DNA of 54,381 bases from Mycobacterium sp. WUMAC-067. GTDB taxonomy: Bacteria > Actinomycetota > Actinomycetes > Mycobacteriales > Mycobacteriaceae. The DNA is taken from assembly GCF_020217485.1 (NCBI RefSeq), contig NZ_JAEKMI010000030.1, positions 1 to 54,381 on the forward strand, written 5' to 3'. A program made the translations under genes and the position numbers. Numbering within the stretch: position 1 is the first letter of the stretch; every line of letters begins with the position of its first letter. Under the pieces are notes generated by a model that was given only the letters and a program-made list of their open reading frames with translations, did not search any database and was not told the origin of the DNA. Below, in pieces: positions 52,906 to 54,381 of this stretch.

Positions 52906-54342
52906 TCACCAACCCAGCGGTAGCGGATGCCCCTCGGCGAAGCCCGCGGTCGACTGCACCCCGACGACGACCCGTTCGTACAGTTCCGCCAGGCTCGCGG
53001 CGCCGACATAGGTGCAGGTGCTACGCACGCCCGAGGTGATGTGATCGAGCAGGTCCTCGACGCCGCCGCGGGCGGGGTCCAGCCCCATCCGCGAGGTCGA
53101 AATGCCTTCCTCGAACAGGGCTTTGCGGGCGCGGTCGAACGCCGTGTCGGCGCCGCTGCGGGCGACCACGGCCCGCTTGGACGCCATGCCGTAGCTCTCC
53201 TTGTACGGCTGGTCCTCGCGGTCGCGCATCAGGTCGCCAGGCGACTCGTAGGTGCCGGCGAACCATGACCCGATCATCACGTTGGACGCGCCTGCCGCCA
53301 GCGCCAGCGCCACATCGCGCGGATGGCGGATACCGCCGTCGGCCCACACATGCCCGCCCAATTCCCGTGCCGCCGAAGCGCATTCGACGATAGCCGAGAA
53401 TTGCGGGCGCCCGACCCCGGTCATCATCCGGGTGGTGCACATCGCGCCCGGGCCCACGCCGACCTTCACGATGCTCGCCCCGGCGGCGAGCAGGTCTCGG
53501 GTGCCCTCGGCCGAGACCACGTTGCCGGCCGCCAGCGGAACGCCGAGATCGAGCGACGCGACCGTCCGGATCGCCTCGAGCGTCTTGACCTGATGCCCGT
53601 GGGCGGTGTCGATCACCAGGAGATCGATCCCGGCCTCGACCAGCGAGCGCGCCTTGGCCCCCACGTCGCCGTTGATGCCGACAGCCGCGCCCACCCGCAG
53701 GCGGCCACGCGCGTCGACGGCCGGGGTGTACAGCCCGGCGCGGATGGCGCCGGTGCGGGTCAGCACCCCGGCCAGCGTGCCGTCGGCATTGGTGACGACC
53801 GCGACACCGATCGGGGACTGCTCGAGCAGGTCGAAGATCTTGCGCGGCTCGGTGCCCACCGGGGCGGTGACGAAGTCGGTCATCGCGACGTCGCGCACCC
53901 GGGTGAAGCGGTCCACGCCCAGGTAGGACGATTCGCTCACCAGTCCCAGGGGCCGGCCCTCGAAGGCGACGACGGCGACCCCGTGCGCCCGCTTGTGGAT
54001 CAGCGCCATCGCGTCGGACACCGAGTCGTCGGGCTCGAGCACCACCGGGGTGTCGAGGACCAGGTCGCGGCCCTTGACGAACTCGACCGTCTGCTCGACC
54101 GCGGTGATGGGCAGATCTTGCGGCAGGATCACGAGCCCGCCGCGGCGCGCCACCGTCTCGGCCATCCGCTTGCCGGCCACCGCGGTCATGTTGGCGACGA
54201 CGACCGGAATCGTGGTGCCCGAGCCGTCCCCGGTGGACAGGTCGACGTCAAACCGCGACGCGACCTCCGAGCGGTTCGGCATGATGAAGACGTCGTTGTA
54301 GGTCAAGTCGTATCCGGGTCGGTGCCCGTCGAGAAACCTCAT
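52906..54342 (-). CDS. guaB1: IMPDH/GMP reductase family enzyme GuaB1
   Basis: A TIM-barrel purine enzyme with an inserted CBS pair, 478 residues (479 in M. tuberculosis). The loop Cys is C302 in KVGVGPGAMCTTRMMTGVGRPQ. The CBS domains occupy ~residues 95-205 (LEPDDSVSDAMALIHKRAHGVAVVAFEG, then VGTEPRKIFDLLEQSPIGVAVV). GuaB2 is the essential IMP dehydrogenase; GuaB1 of mycobacteria acts as a GMP reductase, returning GMP to IMP. The phosphate-binding loop and flap text (WADGGIRHPRDVALALAAGASNVMIGSWFAG) are intact. The mbtL-N operon lies directly downstream, on the same strand, with the IdeR box between the two. Confidence 0.92.
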   Translation of the reverse strand: MRFLDGHRPGYDLTYNDVFIMPNRSEVASRFDVDLSTGDGSGTTIPVVVANMTAVAGKRMAETVARRGGLVILPQDLPITAVEQTVEFVKGRDLVLDTPVVLEPDDSVSDAMALIHKRAHGVAVVAFEGRPLGLVSESSYLGVDRFTRVRDVAMTDFVTAPVGTEPRKIFDLLEQSPIGVAVVTNADGTLAGVLTRTGAIRAGLYTPAVDARGRLRVGAAVGINGDVGAKARSLVEAGIDLLVIDTAHGHQVKTLEAIRTVASLDLGVPLAAGNVVSAEGTRDLLAAGASIVKVGVGPGAMCTTRMMTGVGRPQFSAIVECASAARELGGHVWADGGIRHPRDVALALAAGASNVMIGSWFAGTYESPGDLMRDREDQPYKESYGMASKRAVVARSGADTAFDRARKALFEEGISTSRMGLDPARGGVEDLLDHITSGVRSTCTYVGAASLAELYERVVVGVQSTAGFAEGHPLPLGW

Positions 54343-54381
54343 CGCAACCCAAGCCCCCTTACGCCCTCCAGTGTGACCCGG

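Overview
The window is high-G+C actinobacterial DNA from a slow-growing Mycobacterium. The evidence is an ESX-5 secretion locus (confined to slow growers), five SVP-type PPE genes, secA2, garA, mycobactin genes and a bacA-like exporter, in nearly the gene order of M. tuberculosis Rv1793 to Rv1843c. The lack of PE_PGRS genes, lppT, Rv1812c-Rv1813c, Rv1833c-Rv1835c and vapBC13, and the mycobactin mbtK-N block sitting beside guaB1, point towards the M. avium complex or a relative. That assignment is inference; species cannot be fixed by reading alone.

Region 1 (1-7751) is the distal half of ESX-5: the end of esxN, a perfect terminator hairpin, the PE/PPE chaperone espG5, the channel subunit eccD5, the mycosin mycP5, eccE5 and the AAA+ ATPase eccA5. 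The last four are tightly packed or overlapping. Region 2 (7752-17369) is a PPE array. It opens with a promoter-like element, a clear M-box (Mg2+) riboswitch, a short ORF with a near-perfect Shine-Dalgarno and a strong hairpin. A PE gene reduced to 43 codons and an intact PPE31-like gene follow. After the PPE lies a fossil of an esxN-like gene (its first ~12 and last ~6 codons joined). Four more PPE genes are interleaved with three small secreted DUF732 proteins; two of these PPEs share a C-terminal module. Region 3 (17491-23343) has mgtC, a sterol-desaturase-family hydroxylase, a secreted trypsin-like protease, a divergent F420-type protein/TetR pair, and a VOC protein plus ketosteroid-dehydrogenase-like flavoprotein behind a KstR-like site.

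Region 4 (23411-38884) is a conserved housekeeping block: bacA-like ABC exporter, ilvG-like ThDP enzyme, secA2, pgsA2, two DUF881 proteins flanking a small membrane protein, gcvH, garA, two MerR regulators around a DUF151 nuclease, and gcvB behind a tandem glycine riboswitch. GarA (a regulator of central carbon and nitrogen flux), gcvH/gcvB and glcB link the block to glycine and glyoxylate metabolism. Region 5 (38904-41664) is a probably acquired or swapped operon of two DUF2236/MpaB-type oxygenases and a TetR repressor, with a 25-bp operator-like palindrome upstream.

Region 6 (41814-54342) has a membrane-anchored VWA protein, glcB (malate synthase G) and two CNNM/CorC-type CBS transporters. 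Then come the mycobactin acyl-chain genes mbtK (forward) and mbtL-mbtM-mbtN (reverse), with IdeR-box-like sites at both ends, and guaB1. The strongest candidates for something undescribed are the M-box/leader-ORF/degenerate-PE/PPE arrangement, the esx fossil behind it, and the PPE C-terminal module paired with DUF732 genes. No tRNA, rRNA, CRISPR array or insertion sequence was seen.
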